DNA of 64,000 bases from Sulfurimonas xiamenensis (GCF_009258045.1 NZ_CP041166.1:496001-560000), one strand, 5' to 3'. Shown: positions 1 through 9,200, counted from the first letter of the stretch. Made by a program: numbers and translations. Notes: a model not told the origin generated them from the sequence alone.

Positions 1-40
1 ATACTGGATTCGAACCAGTGACCAAGTGATTAACAGTCAC
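1..40 (-). other. attL: displaced 3' half of tRNA-Asn
   Basis: On the minus strand this is the tRNA-Asn sequence from the anticodon stem-loop (GTT anticodon) through the T arm, cut by the window edge before the acceptor end. It matches 24284-24323 at 38 of 40 positions and the other chromosomal tRNA-Asn (45886-45960) at all 40. Identity stops at base 40, inside the anticodon arm, after which the sequence is unrelated to tRNA. There is no 5' half, so it is an attachment remnant and not a gene. Confidence 0.88.
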
Positions 41-133
41 TAAGTTGTAGATTTTTTCATATTCTTAAGTCTTCTAAACTTTTACAAACTTTTCTATAAA
101 TCCCTTCTACTACCATTATATGAGTAAAAATCA

Positions 134-142
134 TGCTATAAT
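134..142 (+). promoter_or_regulatory. Extended -10 promoter for the integrase
   Basis: The string TGCTATAAT is a perfect TATAAT with the extended-10 TG. It lies about 90 bp before the integrase start, with no obvious -35, as is usual for sigma-70 promoters in Campylobacterota. The paired TTGGAAA repeats lie between promoter and start codon, so bound integrase could repress its own transcription (inference). Confidence 0.5.
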
Positions 143-187
143 TATTTCATCTGATTACCAAAGTTTTATAAACTTTTCCTCTAGTAA

Positions 188-226
188 GTTGGAAATAAAT
201 TGGAAACAAATTATTCACTGGAAATA
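188..226 (+). repeat. Left integrase arm-type sites (TTGGAAAYA repeats)
   Basis: GTTGGAAATA (188-197) and TTGGAAACAA (200-209) are direct repeats set 11 bp apart, and CTGGAAATA (218-226) is a third copy next to the start codon. The same pair with the same phasing occurs near the right end (24207-24228). Direct repeats one helical turn apart at both ends of a tRNA-integrated element are what arm-type binding sites of a tyrosine recombinase look like. The function is inferred. Confidence 0.6.
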
Positions 227-228
227 AA

Positions 229-1626
229 ATGGCTGTTGAACATAAAAAGACATCGTGTAAAGACCTCTTTTTTAGAGATACTGATGATGGAGATATTATA
301 TATTATATTCTTAAACCTCAAAAGAACTCTAAAGAGGATAAAGAAAAAATCATCGGCAAAAAATCTGAAGGTATTACTGAAGAAGAGATGTGTGAAAAAT
401 GGATAAAAAAATTACGCCCTCGTGAAAGATATGCCACAAGTAAAACTGGTGTATTTTGGAGACACTGCACAACGAACGGCAAAGATGACAAAACATACTA
501 CATCACTTATAAAGTTCAAGATGAACAAAATCCTGCTAAAACCAAAACAGTTGAAACAGTTGTAGGGAAACATTCTCAAAATGTCAGAGTCGCTTATGCT
601 CATCAAAAATATATTGAAACGGTCAATAATCTTAAAACAGGCGAACCAGTTCCTATAAAGAGAAAAAAGAAAAAATATTATACATTGCAAGATGCCTTTA
701 ATGAATATATAAAACATACCAAGAATGAGAAAAAAACTTGGAAAAAAGACGAAGAGATTTATACTAATCATCTTGCGAAGTTTCATAATACTGAGCTTGT
801 CAGCTTAACTCAAGCAGATTTCAATGACTTGAAAAACGAAAAACTAAAAACACATTCAAAACGAACAGTTCAATATATCTTGGCTGTCGCACGACAAATT
901 ATCAATTATGCGATTGCACATTCCAAAGATAAAGAGGTGCAAAGATATGTTAATCCAGTAGCTAACGGTAAAGTTAAAATCAAAAAACTAAATAATGAAA
1001 ATACAGCTTTTTTTACATATGAGCAGATGGAAACTTTACTCAAAGAGTTAGAAAAATATAAACTTTCTTCTTCACTGACGTATCAGCTTACAATAGCTCT
1101 ACTTCATACTGGTGCTAGATTTTCAGAAGTTGCAACTCTGACTTGGGATGATATCAATATAAAAGAAAAAACTTTCTACTTTAAATCTACAAAAGAAGGT
1201 AACGAAAGACACGTTTCAATGAGTCCTCAATTAGAAAGTATCATTAAAGAACTGCCTAAAAGAGGTTCTTTAGTATTTACAACTCCTAGGGGAACACAAA
1301 TTTTGCAGATGCCAGATAGTTGGCAAAGAACAGTAGATAAACTTTTTCCAGAAAATGTGATTACCGTGCAAAGAACAAAAGATGGGATTATGCTTGAACT
1401 TTCTGATACCGATAGAGAATTACTTGAAAAACAAACAAAAAAACGTTTAACTGTTCATAGCCTAAGACATACACATGCCTCGTGGATGGCTATGAGCGGC
1501 AATTTCACATTACTTGAGATACGTGACGAGCTTGGACACAAAACAACCAAAATGACTGAAAGGTATGCTCATCTTATGCCAGAAGCTAGGCATCAAAAAG
1601 TGAGTGCTTTATTTGAGAAGTTCTAA
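229..1626 (+). CDS. int: Tyrosine site-specific recombinase (element integrase)
   Basis: This 465-aa protein should integrate and excise the element at tRNA-Asn. The C-terminal catalytic domain (about residues 255-465) shows the family's signature: the first Arg in ARFSEVATLTWDD, the HSLRHTHA box (H-x-x-R), the GHKTTKMTERYAHL box with the second His and the nucleophilic Tyr. A middle segment (about 145-240) looks like the SAM-like core-binding domain. The basic N-terminal region (about 1-140) is where arm-binding domains lie in phage-type integrases. The start ATG at 229 has GGA upstream, inside the repeat array. The gene points inward from attL and converges on the retron RT. It is longer than minimal integrases (about 380-400 aa) because of the extended N-terminus. 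Confidence 0.93.
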   Translation: MAVEHKKTSCKDLFFRDTDDGDIIYYILKPQKNSKEDKEKIIGKKSEGITEEEMCEKWIKKLRPRERYATSKTGVFWRHCTTNGKDDKTYYITYKVQDEQNPAKTKTVETVVGKHSQNVRVAYAHQKYIETVNNLKTGEPVPIKRKKKKYYTLQDAFNEYIKHTKNEKKTWKKDEEIYTNHLAKFHNTELVSLTQADFNDLKNEKLKTHSKRTVQYILAVARQIINYAIAHSKDKEVQRYVNPVANGKVKIKKLNNENTAFFTYEQMETLLKELEKYKLSSSLTYQLTIALLHTGARFSEVATLTWDDINIKEKTFYFKSTKEGNERHVSMSPQLESIIKELPKRGSLVFTTPRGTQILQMPDSWQRTVDKLFPENVITVQRTKDGIMLELSDTDRELLEKQTKKRLTVHSLRHTHASWMAMSGNFTLLEIRDELGHKTTKMTERYAHLMPEARHQKVSALFEKF

Positions 1627-1646
1627 AACTAAATCTAACAACTATC

Positions 1647-3371
1647 TCAATACAATGAATTGCAACATAAAGGTTTCACATAGTCTTTGTTGTGTTTCAT
1701 GCTATCAAGGTAAACGAATATACTTTCAAAATCATCATAGGTTACGCTGTCATCTTTTGTTATGAAGTTTGCTAAATCTGTTTTTTTTATAATTTTATCT
1801 TTGTAGGCTATATATGAAGTGCTAGGTATAGAGTGTATTGCTTCTTCTGTTACAAGTTCACTAGATACATATTCTTTTAAAGCTTTAATTGTACTTTTTT
1901 GAAGCCCTTCTTTTGTGGTATCTATTGTATAACCAAGTTTTTTGATTTTGTCTATAACAATACCTTGTTCAAATAATTTTTCAATATAACCACTTCTATC
2001 ATCGTCAATTAAAAAATAGTTGGTATGTTTATAGCGTTCAAAATATTGCTTTATATTCCTGTCATCTGCATCGAGAATAAAACAAAACTTCAAGTCATCC
2101 TTAACATAAGGGAGAATGCACTTTCTCATATTTATTATGCTTAAATCTTTTTGATTTTCATAGAAAACTTTGTGTATATTAGATACATTTGACCATGATT
2201 CTAGATTACAGTATCTTAAATGTAATCCCTCGTATTTCCCTTTTTCTTGAAAATATTTTAGAGCTTTTTTCATATACATAATATCTGTAATACCTTCTGT
2301 AAAAACTAGTATAGAACTATATATTTGAGTGAATATTGTAGTGACACACCTTTGGTTTAGATGGTTTAAATCCAACTTTTCGAATTCATTTAGTTTTTTG
2401 GATAAACTAAAGTTACTATCAAGAAGATAGAAAGTATGCCTGTATTTAATGTAAAGGAAATTGTCTCTGCCCTTAACTTGTCCTAGAAAATTTATCTTTC
2501 CTATCAAAATGTTTTTAAAGCTTGACTCTAAATCAGTTAAATACTTATCAGGTTGTTTGTTGAATTTTTCAAAATGCTTTTCAGCAGCTTCTTTCAAACC
2601 ATCTGTATACCATGAAAAAAGCATACTACGTATTTGTCGTATATATTTTCTATCTAAATTTACCTTTTGATTAACCTTTAGTCCAGTAACAGTTTGAGTT
2701 TGGTTTTGGAGCTGAACTCTTGTTTTTGATGTATTTATTTTAAAGCCATTATCAACTATTACTTGTTCAATATCTGAGATAATATTTTCTATGTTTATAT
2801 TTTGTTTATTGGTGGAAAAGGTAATATCATCTGCATATCTGGAAAATACTAGTGAATTTTCTTTTGCAACTTTAAGTAGTTGGAAATCCATTTTTTTACA
2901 AATCAAGTTAGTTATTATGGGTGATGTTGGTGCTCCCTGTGGTAACTCATTATTAAATACTGTAAGTTGAGCGAGTCTCGTTGCAATGTCCTTATCTATT
3001 TCAAAAGGTTTAGATATGAATAAACCTCTTACACGACCAAAATTGACTGTGTTAAAAAAATTCTCAATATCAACATTGATTACAATACTTTTTTTAGTAT
3101 GTTTCAAGGCATTACTAACAATATTCTTTGTATCAAATTTATATGATTTTATAAATCCATGCACTGGCTTTGGTGGAATATAAATATCTTGTAAAAGAGT
3201 ATTCAGTTTTTTTTGAACAACTTTTGCAAATGTAGGGGGAATATTTAATTTCCTCTGTCCTCCATTTTTTTTAGTTATAATTTTTTCGGAGTAGCCTTTA
3301 GTTCTAATTTGATATAGAGCATATTCAAATATTTTCTTGTGGGAATGATAAAACTCTTCTATTTTATGCAT
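1647..3371 (-). CDS. Retron reverse transcriptase fused to a TOPRIM domain (type I-C/Ec67-like)
   Basis: The 574-aa protein begins with a retron-type RT: NALKH (87-91, the retron NAxxH motif), NVDIENFF with Asp101, LPQGAPTSP (143-151), the catalytic YADD (179-182) and a VTG triplet (228-230) typical of retron RTs. The C-terminal half (about 345-450) carries a TOPRIM-like core: TEGITD with Glu359 and ILDADD with Asp434/Asp436. Length and domain order match the RT-TOPRIM fusion of retron Ec67 (about 586 aa), the type I-C architecture, where the RT makes msDNA and the TOPRIM part is the toxic effector of an anti-phage abortive system. Those family facts are recalled, not computed. An msr-msd locus lies directly upstream on the same strand. 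ATG at 3371 has AAGG seven bases before it, inside the a2 repeat. The gene is independent of the cargo operon behind it. Confidence 0.93.
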   Translation of the reverse strand: MHKIEEFYHSHKKIFEYALYQIRTKGYSEKIITKKNGGQRKLNIPPTFAKVVQKKLNTLLQDIYIPPKPVHGFIKSYKFDTKNIVSNALKHTKKSIVINVDIENFFNTVNFGRVRGLFISKPFEIDKDIATRLAQLTVFNNELPQGAPTSPIITNLICKKMDFQLLKVAKENSLVFSRYADDITFSTNKQNINIENIISDIEQVIVDNGFKINTSKTRVQLQNQTQTVTGLKVNQKVNLDRKYIRQIRSMLFSWYTDGLKEAAEKHFEKFNKQPDKYLTDLESSFKNILIGKINFLGQVKGRDNFLYIKYRHTFYLLDSNFSLSKKLNEFEKLDLNHLNQRCVTTIFTQIYSSILVFTEGITDIMYMKKALKYFQEKGKYEGLHLRYCNLESWSNVSNIHKVFYENQKDLSIINMRKCILPYVKDDLKFCFILDADDRNIKQYFERYKHTNYFLIDDDRSGYIEKLFEQGIVIDKIKKLGYTIDTTKEGLQKSTIKALKEYVSSELVTEEAIHSIPSTSYIAYKDKIIKKTDLANFITKDDSVTYDDFESIFVYLDSMKHNKDYVKPLCCNSLY

Positions 3372-3375
3372 TAAA

Positions 3376-3523
3376 AAACCTTATTATTTTCACTTAATCT
3401 TAAACGAACAATTATCATCGATAATCTCGCAAACATTGAAAAGAATTATTTTAAGAAGAATGAACTGTATTCATTTTCTACTCGTTGCAGGAACAACAAC
3501 GAAAAGTTAAATAAATAAGGTTT
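3376..3523 (-). ncRNA. Retron msr-msd non-coding RNA
   Basis: On the minus strand, a1 (3514-3523, AAACCTTATT) and a2 (3376-3385, AATAAGGTTT) are perfect 10-bp inverted repeats bracketing about 130 nt, as in retrons. After a1 comes an msr-like hairpin TCGTTG/CAACGA with loop TTGTTCCTG, strikingly like the Ec86 msr loop TTGTTTCGG. A second hairpin follows (AATGAA-TACAG-TTCATT, extended by AGAA/TTCT). A longer msd-like fold comes next, with terminal stem ATTATC-GAT-GATAAT and base pairing TTTTCA/TGAAAA. The RT start lies five bases beyond a2. A canonical AGC branching guanosine directly after a1 is not obvious, so the exact 5' end and the priming G are uncertain. Confidence 0.8.
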
Positions 3524-3528
3524 CCATA

Positions 3529-3534
3529 AGTATA
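3529..3534 (-). promoter_or_regulatory. -10 box of the retron transcript
   Basis: The minus-strand hexamer TATACT sits so that transcription would begin at about 3522, the first bases of a1. No good -35 is seen. An alternative upstream promoter, TTGACA followed by TATGAT-like sequence (about 3560-3592), has a poor spacer. Confidence 0.5.
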
Positions 3535-3612
3535 TCACATGATTACTACATAAATAATATCATATTTTCAATATTGATTATAAACTGTCAACTTATCAAA
3601 TAGCTCTATAAT

Positions 3613-5013
3613 TTAATCAACTCTCCTATCACTATTTAGATAGTAAATTCTTTTTAAGTCATTATAGCTTTCTCTTGCTTCTTTAACATTAAGAATGATT
3701 TTTTGGTTTTCCATTGTCTCTATAACTACAAACTGAGTATCTAAATTATCAATGAGTTGGATAAAGTGTTTGAAGTTTTTCACTTTCACACCGTTTACAG
3801 TTTCAACCACAAAAGCACCTGACCAGTATCCTCGGTTTACATTATGAGGAAAAATCGTTTGCATCCAAACAACAGGTTCATCAAAATCTTCTGTTTTCCC
3901 TTTTTTATAAAAAAGCATATTAATACCGCTTGCTTTGTCTGATATAGCAGATATATAATTTTTTGTAAGTGGAGTAAACGCCAATCCGCCAAATATACAA
4001 TACCTTGGTTCTTTTTCAAACTCGTATACAATAAGCGGAGATAGTCTTTCAATAGTATGAGTAAAGGATACAATCTTCTTATCTCTTAGAACTTTGATAT
4101 TTAGAGTATCGCCAATTTGCTTTTTGTGCATCAAGAGTGAAGCGTTTACTCTTCCAAACTGAGATTCTATTGTTCCATCATTTGCAACTGCTTTGCCGTC
4201 AATTTCTAAAAGTATGTCATTCTCTTTAAAATCTTTGACACCATAATCAACTTTTGTGATTAGTATTCCGCTACCATCTTGTAATCCAAAATACTCTTTA
4301 ACACTATCATTTCTAATGAAATTGACAGATAAACCATCTTCTCCAAAGCCATCTACTTTTCCATCTTCAACATCTGTTAAAAATGTATTGATAATGACTG
4401 ATGGGACTATATATGAGATATTACTTGCATTTTTTAAGCTCATCATAGAAATACCAACAATATCCCCATTTTTGTCAATTGCTGGACCACCACTGTTCCC
4501 ACTGTTGATTGCTGCATCAACTTGTATTGCCAATAGCTGTTCTGCGCTCCAAACATAACTTGTATATTCAATTCTTGAGATTACACCAGTTGTGGTTGAA
4601 ATGGATTGTCCTCCAAGTGGATACCCTAATACGGTTATCTCATCTCTAGGTTTTACATTTTCATTTAGTTTTAATGGTTTTGTTCCTTTAAAAAAGCCTG
4701 CATCTTGCACTTCAACTATCGCTAAGTCTGCCTGATGAGAGATATACTTAACATTAGCAATATATTTTTTAGGGTCGTTTTCTTTTTGAACTTCTAAAAA
4801 TTTTGCACCACTTACAACATGCGCAGATGTTAATATTCTATTTCCATCAATAATCGCGCCTGAACCTACATACCTAAAAATCTTGCTCGTTTGCCAAGGG
4901 TATTTGTAATCTGCTGTTGACGTTGATGTGTGTATCTTTACAATAGATTCTATTGGTAAGCTTGAAGCTACTAAAAAAGTTGTAGATATTAGTAGTAAAA
5001 ATAATTTTTTCAA
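3613..5013 (-). CDS. Periplasmic Deg/HtrA-type serine protease with PDZ-like C-terminus
   Basis: The 466-aa protein has a clear signal peptide (first ~18 residues) and a trypsin-like domain with the full triad: His65 in LTSAHVV, Asp96 in QADLAIVEV, Ser174 in GNSGGPA. A PDZ-type domain (about 250-330) and a distal region with FGGLAFTPLTKNY, resembling the C-terminal PDZ of plant-type Deg2/Deg9 proteases, follow. It should cleave or hold misfolded proteins in the periplasm. It is the last gene of a nine-gene minus-strand operon, 21 bp after the preceding gene. It is probably cargo, since the host would carry its own DegP. Substrate and regulation are unknown. Confidence 0.88.
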   Translation of the reverse strand: MKKLFLLLISTTFLVASSLPIESIVKIHTSTSTADYKYPWQTSKIFRYVGSGAIIDGNRILTSAHVVSGAKFLEVQKENDPKKYIANVKYISHQADLAIVEVQDAGFFKGTKPLKLNENVKPRDEITVLGYPLGGQSISTTTGVISRIEYTSYVWSAEQLLAIQVDAAINSGNSGGPAIDKNGDIVGISMMSLKNASNISYIVPSVIINTFLTDVEDGKVDGFGEDGLSVNFIRNDSVKEYFGLQDGSGILITKVDYGVKDFKENDILLEIDGKAVANDGTIESQFGRVNASLLMHKKQIGDTLNIKVLRDKKIVSFTHTIERLSPLIVYEFEKEPRYCIFGGLAFTPLTKNYISAISDKASGINMLFYKKGKTEDFDEPVVWMQTIFPHNVNRGYWSGAFVVETVNGVKVKNFKHFIQLIDNLDTQFVVIETMENQKIILNVKEARESYNDLKRIYYLNSDRRVD

Positions 5014-5034
5014 AAAAATTCCTTTGTCTTAATT

Positions 5035-6027
5035 TTAGTATTTGTCTTGGAGCACTAAACTGTTGGCAATGTAGACAAAAATTGGCTTGTAATCAGAAAA
5101 AAGTTGAAGAAGCTCTTTGTCTGAAAGTTTATTTTCATAAGTTCCAACCATCCCTTGAATTGCTATTGCTTTGTTTTGAAAAAAAATCATATATTGAACC
5201 ATTTCCATATCAGATTTAAAATCCAACCTTTGCAATGTTATTTTCATTCTTTGCATAATCCCATGACTATCTTCTAAGGTTATAGGTTCGCAACTTCTTA
5301 ATATAGCTCCATCTGGTATTTCTTGACACATCTCATTTATAACATCTTTATTGAAGTCTTGAGCTGTAAATCCATCAGGGATATTTTTTACCATAATATT
5401 AGATGTTATAAAAGATTTTCCATCAATCATATAACCGTTGTTGGCAGTAAATTTTTGGACAATATTTGGTCTGTTGGCTTCCTGTGCTTTCCAACTTTTA
5501 GGAACTTTTATCGAAAATTTGACACCTTTTGCTTTCCCATTTCCATTACTAATGAATTTCAGATAAAAGCCATCTTGTAGTTCAGATAATTTATATTTTT
5601 GATATGAGGGATTAAACATCAAAAGTGTTTCTATGATAGGAGAATCAATGCTTCCCCTTGCTCTTAATTTAACTTCTTCTAAAAATTGCAGCGCTTCAGT
5701 TTCAGACAGATTACCTAAATCAAGTTGTTTTGGTATTTGATTGTGTATATTACTTTTTAAATCATTCCAACTTGACTTGATTTTTTTAGACATAATGTTG
5801 TCAATATTCTTTAAAGAACTATCAAAACTTATTTTAAATTCATGTTCAGCCAGAAAAACTTGATTTTTTAAATGTGGATATTTATTTTTTATCTTGTTTA
5901 AAGTATATGATTGACCTATATAGTACCCGTAGGTTTTCGTAATATCCATAAACAGTTGTTTGTTTATATCTATTGCTGTAGCTTGAACATTCAAAAAAAT
6001 AATAAGGAGTAATAAATAAAATTTCAT
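5035..6027 (-). CDS. Secreted protein of unknown function (cargo operon)
   Basis: The 330-aa protein has an N-terminal signal peptide (MKFYLLLLIIFLNVQATA). I do not recognise the mature part, which is mixed alpha/beta. A central segment VKFSIKVPKSWKAQEANRPN followed by a stretch ending in FQNKAIAIQGMVGTYEN resembles, in general style, periplasmic proteins of the PsbP/Mog1-like fold, but that is only an impression. It lies between the TM-anchored J-protein gene (18 bp upstream) and the Deg protease gene (21 bp downstream), so it may be a partner or substrate adaptor of the protease. Confidence 0.75.
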   Translation of the reverse strand: MKFYLLLLIIFLNVQATAIDINKQLFMDITKTYGYYIGQSYTLNKIKNKYPHLKNQVFLAEHEFKISFDSSLKNIDNIMSKKIKSSWNDLKSNIHNQIPKQLDLGNLSETEALQFLEEVKLRARGSIDSPIIETLLMFNPSYQKYKLSELQDGFYLKFISNGNGKAKGVKFSIKVPKSWKAQEANRPNIVQKFTANNGYMIDGKSFITSNIMVKNIPDGFTAQDFNKDVINEMCQEIPDGAILRSCEPITLEDSHGIMQRMKITLQRLDFKSDMEMVQYMIFFQNKAIAIQGMVGTYENKLSDKELLQLFSDYKPIFVYIANSLVLQDKY

Positions 6028-6045
6028 ATTTTAAAAGGTTGATTT

Positions 6046-6519
6046 TCAGTTATAGATTGCATATAGAATTATATTTCCAATAATTACTACCAGTATCATA
6101 ACTTTTGTTTTTTCCCAAGCTGCATTTGTAGCAGCTTTAGACATTCCAACTAAATCTTCAACAGACATCATAACCATTTCTTTTGCCTGCTGTTTTGCCT
6201 TTTTTATCCAATTGTTGAGTATATCATCATCAATTGAGTAGCTTTCCCAATTAGTTTGTTCTCTCGTATAGCTTTCTGAAACCGTCTGCTCTTGTCCAGT
6301 AGCCTGTTTAAATTTTTGATATTGTTTGTCATATCTCAATCTGGCTTCATCATCTTTGAGAATTAAATATGCTTCATTGATAAGCTGCATTCTAGCCGTC
6401 GCTTCAGGAGAGCTATTTCTATCTGGATGCCATTTCAATGCTTCTTTTTTAAATGCAGCTTTGATTTCTTTTTTTGTGGCGTTATGCTCTATATTTAATA
6501 TAGCATAATAATCAATCAT
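6046..6519 (-). CDS. J-domain protein with C-terminal membrane anchor
   Basis: The 157-aa protein opens with a complete J domain (residues about 2-65): DYYAILNIEHNATKKEIK, the essential HPD triad in WHPDRN, and helix IV with YDKQYQKF. A Q/E/S-rich linker follows, and the last ~20 residues (ILVVIIGNIILYAIY) form one membrane helix. It would recruit and stimulate an Hsp70 (DnaK) at the inner face of the inner membrane. There is no Gly/Phe or zinc region, so it is a class III J protein. Its start overlaps the stop of the preceding gene (TAATG), implying translational coupling. Confidence 0.88.
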   Translation of the reverse strand: MIDYYAILNIEHNATKKEIKAAFKKEALKWHPDRNSSPEATARMQLINEAYLILKDDEARLRYDKQYQKFKQATGQEQTVSESYTREQTNWESYSIDDDILNNWIKKAKQQAKEMVMMSVEDLVGMSKAATNAAWEKTKVMILVVIIGNIILYAIYN

Positions 6520-6722
6520 TAATCATCTTTATCGAGACTAATTTCTTTACTGCTTTTAGGTTGATATTTCCAAATAGCTCCAATAGCAGCAAACATCCCA
6601 GCTGCTACAATCCACATTGGTAAAACACCGAATTGACCACTCACTCTCATGATTGAAAATATTGTCATTCCCACAAAAAATGTGATTATAATCAATAGTG
6701 ATTTTAATAGAAACCTTTTCAT
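6519..6722 (-). CDS. Small two-helix membrane protein
   Basis: This 67-aa protein has two predicted transmembrane helices (about residues 7-24 and 33-51) and a short charged C-terminal tail. No family is recognised. Its stop overlaps the ATG of the J-domain gene, so the two are probably made together and may interact in the membrane. Confidence 0.65.
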   Translation of the reverse strand: MKRFLLKSLLIIITFFVGMTIFSIMRVSGQFGVLPMWIVAAGMFAAIGAIWKYQPKSSKEISLDKDD

Positions 6723-6811
6723 TATTTTTCCTTATTTATAAATGATTCAAATATGCTACCCACAAGCTACTTAAATACATATTATTTCATAAATTTTAAT
6801 TATATAAATTG

Positions 6812-8158
6812 CTATTTCAAATTTTTCAAATACTCATATGCTGCATTGATTTCTTTCATTTTAGCTTCTGCTTCGTGAATAAATTCTTCTCCTAAATGCC
6901 TCATCCTATCAGGATGAAATTTCATTGCCAGTCTTCTATATGTTTTCTTTATTTCATCTTGTGTCGCATTTGCATCAAGTCCTAATACATCTAAATAATG
7001 TTCTTTTTTAGTTTTGTTTTGTTTGTGAGATTGGTGTTTGAACTCATTATACATTGAGCCCTTAATACCAAAAATTGTTTCAGCTTCCAGTAGTAGTAAT
7101 TCTTCCTCTGCGCTAATTGTGCCATCGGCAATAGCGATTAAGAATAAAACATCCAATACTGCACTTAATAAATTCGTATCAAAATTGTTCAATAAGATAT
7201 TTGCATAGTATTCAAAAGGTTTTGGCGAATATTTTGCTTGATTAAAGGTATTAAGCATTTCAGTTTTTGCTTGATTCTCCAACTTCATAGTTTTTGATAA
7301 AAACTCTTTAACTACTTCTACTTCTTCTGGACTTACAACTCCATCTGCATACGCTAATTTAGCCATGAGCGACAACGAATTGTCTAAAAATATATTTGCA
7401 TTTCGTTTTGTTTCTTTATAATGCTTGTAGTTGTTAATGTAGTCATCAGGGTCTTGAGGGTTTTGTAGGATAAAGTTTACCAATGCTGATATAACATCAT
7501 CGTTGTAATCAATGAATGCAGTGAAGGATTCATCAGCATTAACTTTAATGTTAATCATTCCCCTAGATAAAGTAGCATCAAATAATGACATTTTTTTATC
7601 TTCAAAAGACACTCTGCCATCTGTATATACCTTGGCTTTTCCAGATAGTTCTTTTTGTTTTTTGCCAAAGAAACCATCAACTTTATAGAAATATTTACAA
7701 TCCCTTAAAATGAAATAACCATTTTTTTCCATAAAGTCTGTAAAATATTTTAATCTGTAATCAAATGTTTTTTGAGCAATATAATTATATGCTTTAACAA
7801 GTTTAGGAGCTACATACATTGTTTGCTTGCTTACTTCTATGAGCTTATCGCCACTTACGACAATGCTAACATCAACTTGCTGTGTATTTATGACACCATT
7901 TGTAGTTGTAGATTTCCAATAAATTTTAATATGTGTAACATCTGCAAAAGAATAAGTTTGTTTTTTGTATTTGAACCTGTTTGGATATACCTCAAGACCA
8001 GCAGTAGAAAGAGGATGTTCCTCAGATATGATATTTGCATTTTCTTGTGCTTTTTTTACTGCCGCAGCACCTTTTTGTAATGCTTCCGCACCCTTACCAA
8101 GAGCTTCTGCTCCTTTACCAACAGCTTCAGCAGCTTTTCCTAAAAAGTTTTCAAACAT
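6812..8158 (-). CDS. TerB-like and J-domain protein (DjlA-like architecture)
   Basis: The 448-aa protein has four visible parts. An N-terminal amphipathic segment has repeated KGAEAL units (about 8-40). A beta-rich region (about 55-250) looks PH-like. A TerB-like helical bundle (about 258-370) has [13 protein letters not shown] and [13 protein letters not shown], the acidic turn motif twice as in TerB. A C-terminal J domain (about 385-448) has HPD in KFHPDRM. TerB followed by a terminal J domain is the order in DjlA co-chaperones, but the N-terminus is different and lacks a transmembrane anchor. It likely delivers clients or membranes to DnaK. It is the second J protein of this operon. Confidence 0.87.
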   Translation of the reverse strand: MFENFLGKAAEAVGKGAEALGKGAEALQKGAAAVKKAQENANIISEEHPLSTAGLEVYPNRFKYKKQTYSFADVTHIKIYWKSTTTNGVINTQQVDVSIVVSGDKLIEVSKQTMYVAPKLVKAYNYIAQKTFDYRLKYFTDFMEKNGYFILRDCKYFYKVDGFFGKKQKELSGKAKVYTDGRVSFEDKKMSLFDATLSRGMINIKVNADESFTAFIDYNDDVISALVNFILQNPQDPDDYINNYKHYKETKRNANIFLDNSLSLMAKLAYADGVVSPEEVEVVKEFLSKTMKLENQAKTEMLNTFNQAKYSPKPFEYYANILLNNFDTNLLSAVLDVLFLIAIADGTISAEEELLLLEAETIFGIKGSMYNEFKHQSHKQNKTKKEHYLDVLGLDANATQDEIKKTYRRLAMKFHPDRMRHLGEEFIHEAEAKMKEINAAYEYLKNLK

Positions 8159-8170
8159 TGTTGTTCCTAT

Positions 8171-8827
8171 CTAAAAGTCAGATTTATTTATATTGGTTGT
8201 CCTTAAGTTACCATTACTAACTCTGTATAATGTGATGGTATATCCATTGATTTGATAGCCTGTATCTCTAAATGAAAACATCTCATCTGCTTTGCTATAT
8301 CCTGTATCAGGTCCAAATAGATAATTATATCCATACCATTTATCTCCAGAAGCATATGTGATTTCATAAGTTCCTAAAGGTACTTTTGTTTCTAGAGTAT
8401 TTCCACCACGAATGAAGATAGTCATTACTGCTTTCTTTGTATAATAATCTTTTAATTTAACAACGTAATTTGAGCCATGAGAAGTATTGATTTTTAACGG
8501 TGCGACTCTATTTTCATATGTAAAAGTTTGAATCTCTCCGTTATATGGAAGAATTTGTTCTGGATGGCTAAAAGTAGGCTCTGATTTTGTTGTTTTTTTA
8601 CCTGAAGAACTATCTTGTGAACTAATAAAAAATATAAAACCTGCAATCGCTACTAACCAAAAAATCCAAGCATAACTTGTAGGATTTTCAGCTTTTTTTT
8701 CTTTTTCTATTTCTTTTGGATTTTTATAGATAATTTTCCAACACTTGCCACACTTGGCTTCTTTTATGTTTTCATCATTTATTCTATTTTTTTGACCACA
8801 ATTTGGACACTCAATAATCCTCTCCAT
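8171..8827 (-). CDS. Zinc-ribbon, single-pass membrane protein
   Basis: The 218-aa protein begins with a zinc ribbon of two CxxC knuckles (ECPNCGQ and AKCGKCWK, residues about 7-30). A charged stretch and one transmembrane helix (about 52-70) follow. A C-terminal domain of about 140 residues is probably extracytoplasmic and of unknown fold. The topology suggests a link between a cytosolic zinc domain and a periplasmic module. It starts 3 bp after the upstream gene and is followed 12 bp later by the TerB-J gene. Confidence 0.75.
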   Translation of the reverse strand: MERIIECPNCGQKNRINDENIKEAKCGKCWKIIYKNPKEIEKEKKAENPTSYAWIFWLVAIAGFIFFISSQDSSSGKKTTKSEPTFSHPEQILPYNGEIQTFTYENRVAPLKINTSHGSNYVVKLKDYYTKKAVMTIFIRGGNTLETKVPLGTYEITYASGDKWYGYNYLFGPDTGYSKADEMFSFRDTGYQINGYTITLYRVSNGNLRTTNINKSDF

Positions 8828-8830
8828 AGA

Positions 8831-9166
8831 TTATCGTTGTCCATTGAGTTTTTGAGTTGCTTTCCATGCTGAATACGATTGCTTACCAGCGCAATTTTGG
8901 TTGAAATAGTTAATCATGCGGCTATGTTCATTAACTTTTTGATTGTAATTGTTAACAGCAGCACTATCGTATTGATTTACATAAGTATTGTTTAGTTTTT
9001 CGCCCAACCATTCAGCTTCATTGTAAATCTTTACACATTTTTCCATTGCTTCATCTGATATAACTGGAACACTGCCTCTAGTGCTGCTTGTTGGTGGTGC
9101 AACATATTCCCTAGCACTCAAAGAGCAAATTAATGTCAGTGTGATAAATATTATTGACTTGTTCAT
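8831..9166 (-). CDS. Small secreted protein
   Basis: The 111-aa protein has a signal peptide (MNKSIIFITLTLICSLSA) and a mature helical part with two cysteines (EKCVKIYNEAEW and NQNCAGKQSY) that could form one disulfide. No family is recognised. It ends 3 bp before the zinc-ribbon gene in the same operon. Confidence 0.65.
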   Translation of the reverse strand: MNKSIIFITLTLICSLSAREYVAPPTSSTRGSVPVISDEAMEKCVKIYNEAEWLGEKLNNTYVNQYDSAAVNNYNQKVNEHSRMINYFNQNCAGKQSYSAWKATQKLNGQR

Positions 9167-9200
9167 AATGTTCCTTTATGATTTTGAATTATTTGAAAAA

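Noticed and set aside
1-40. Functional tRNA-Asn at the left edge
   Set aside because: Identity stops inside the anticodon arm and no 5' half exists; it is an attachment remnant.
2461-3183. Plus-strand frames opposite the retron RT
   Set aside because: Shadows of a well-supported gene on the other strand.
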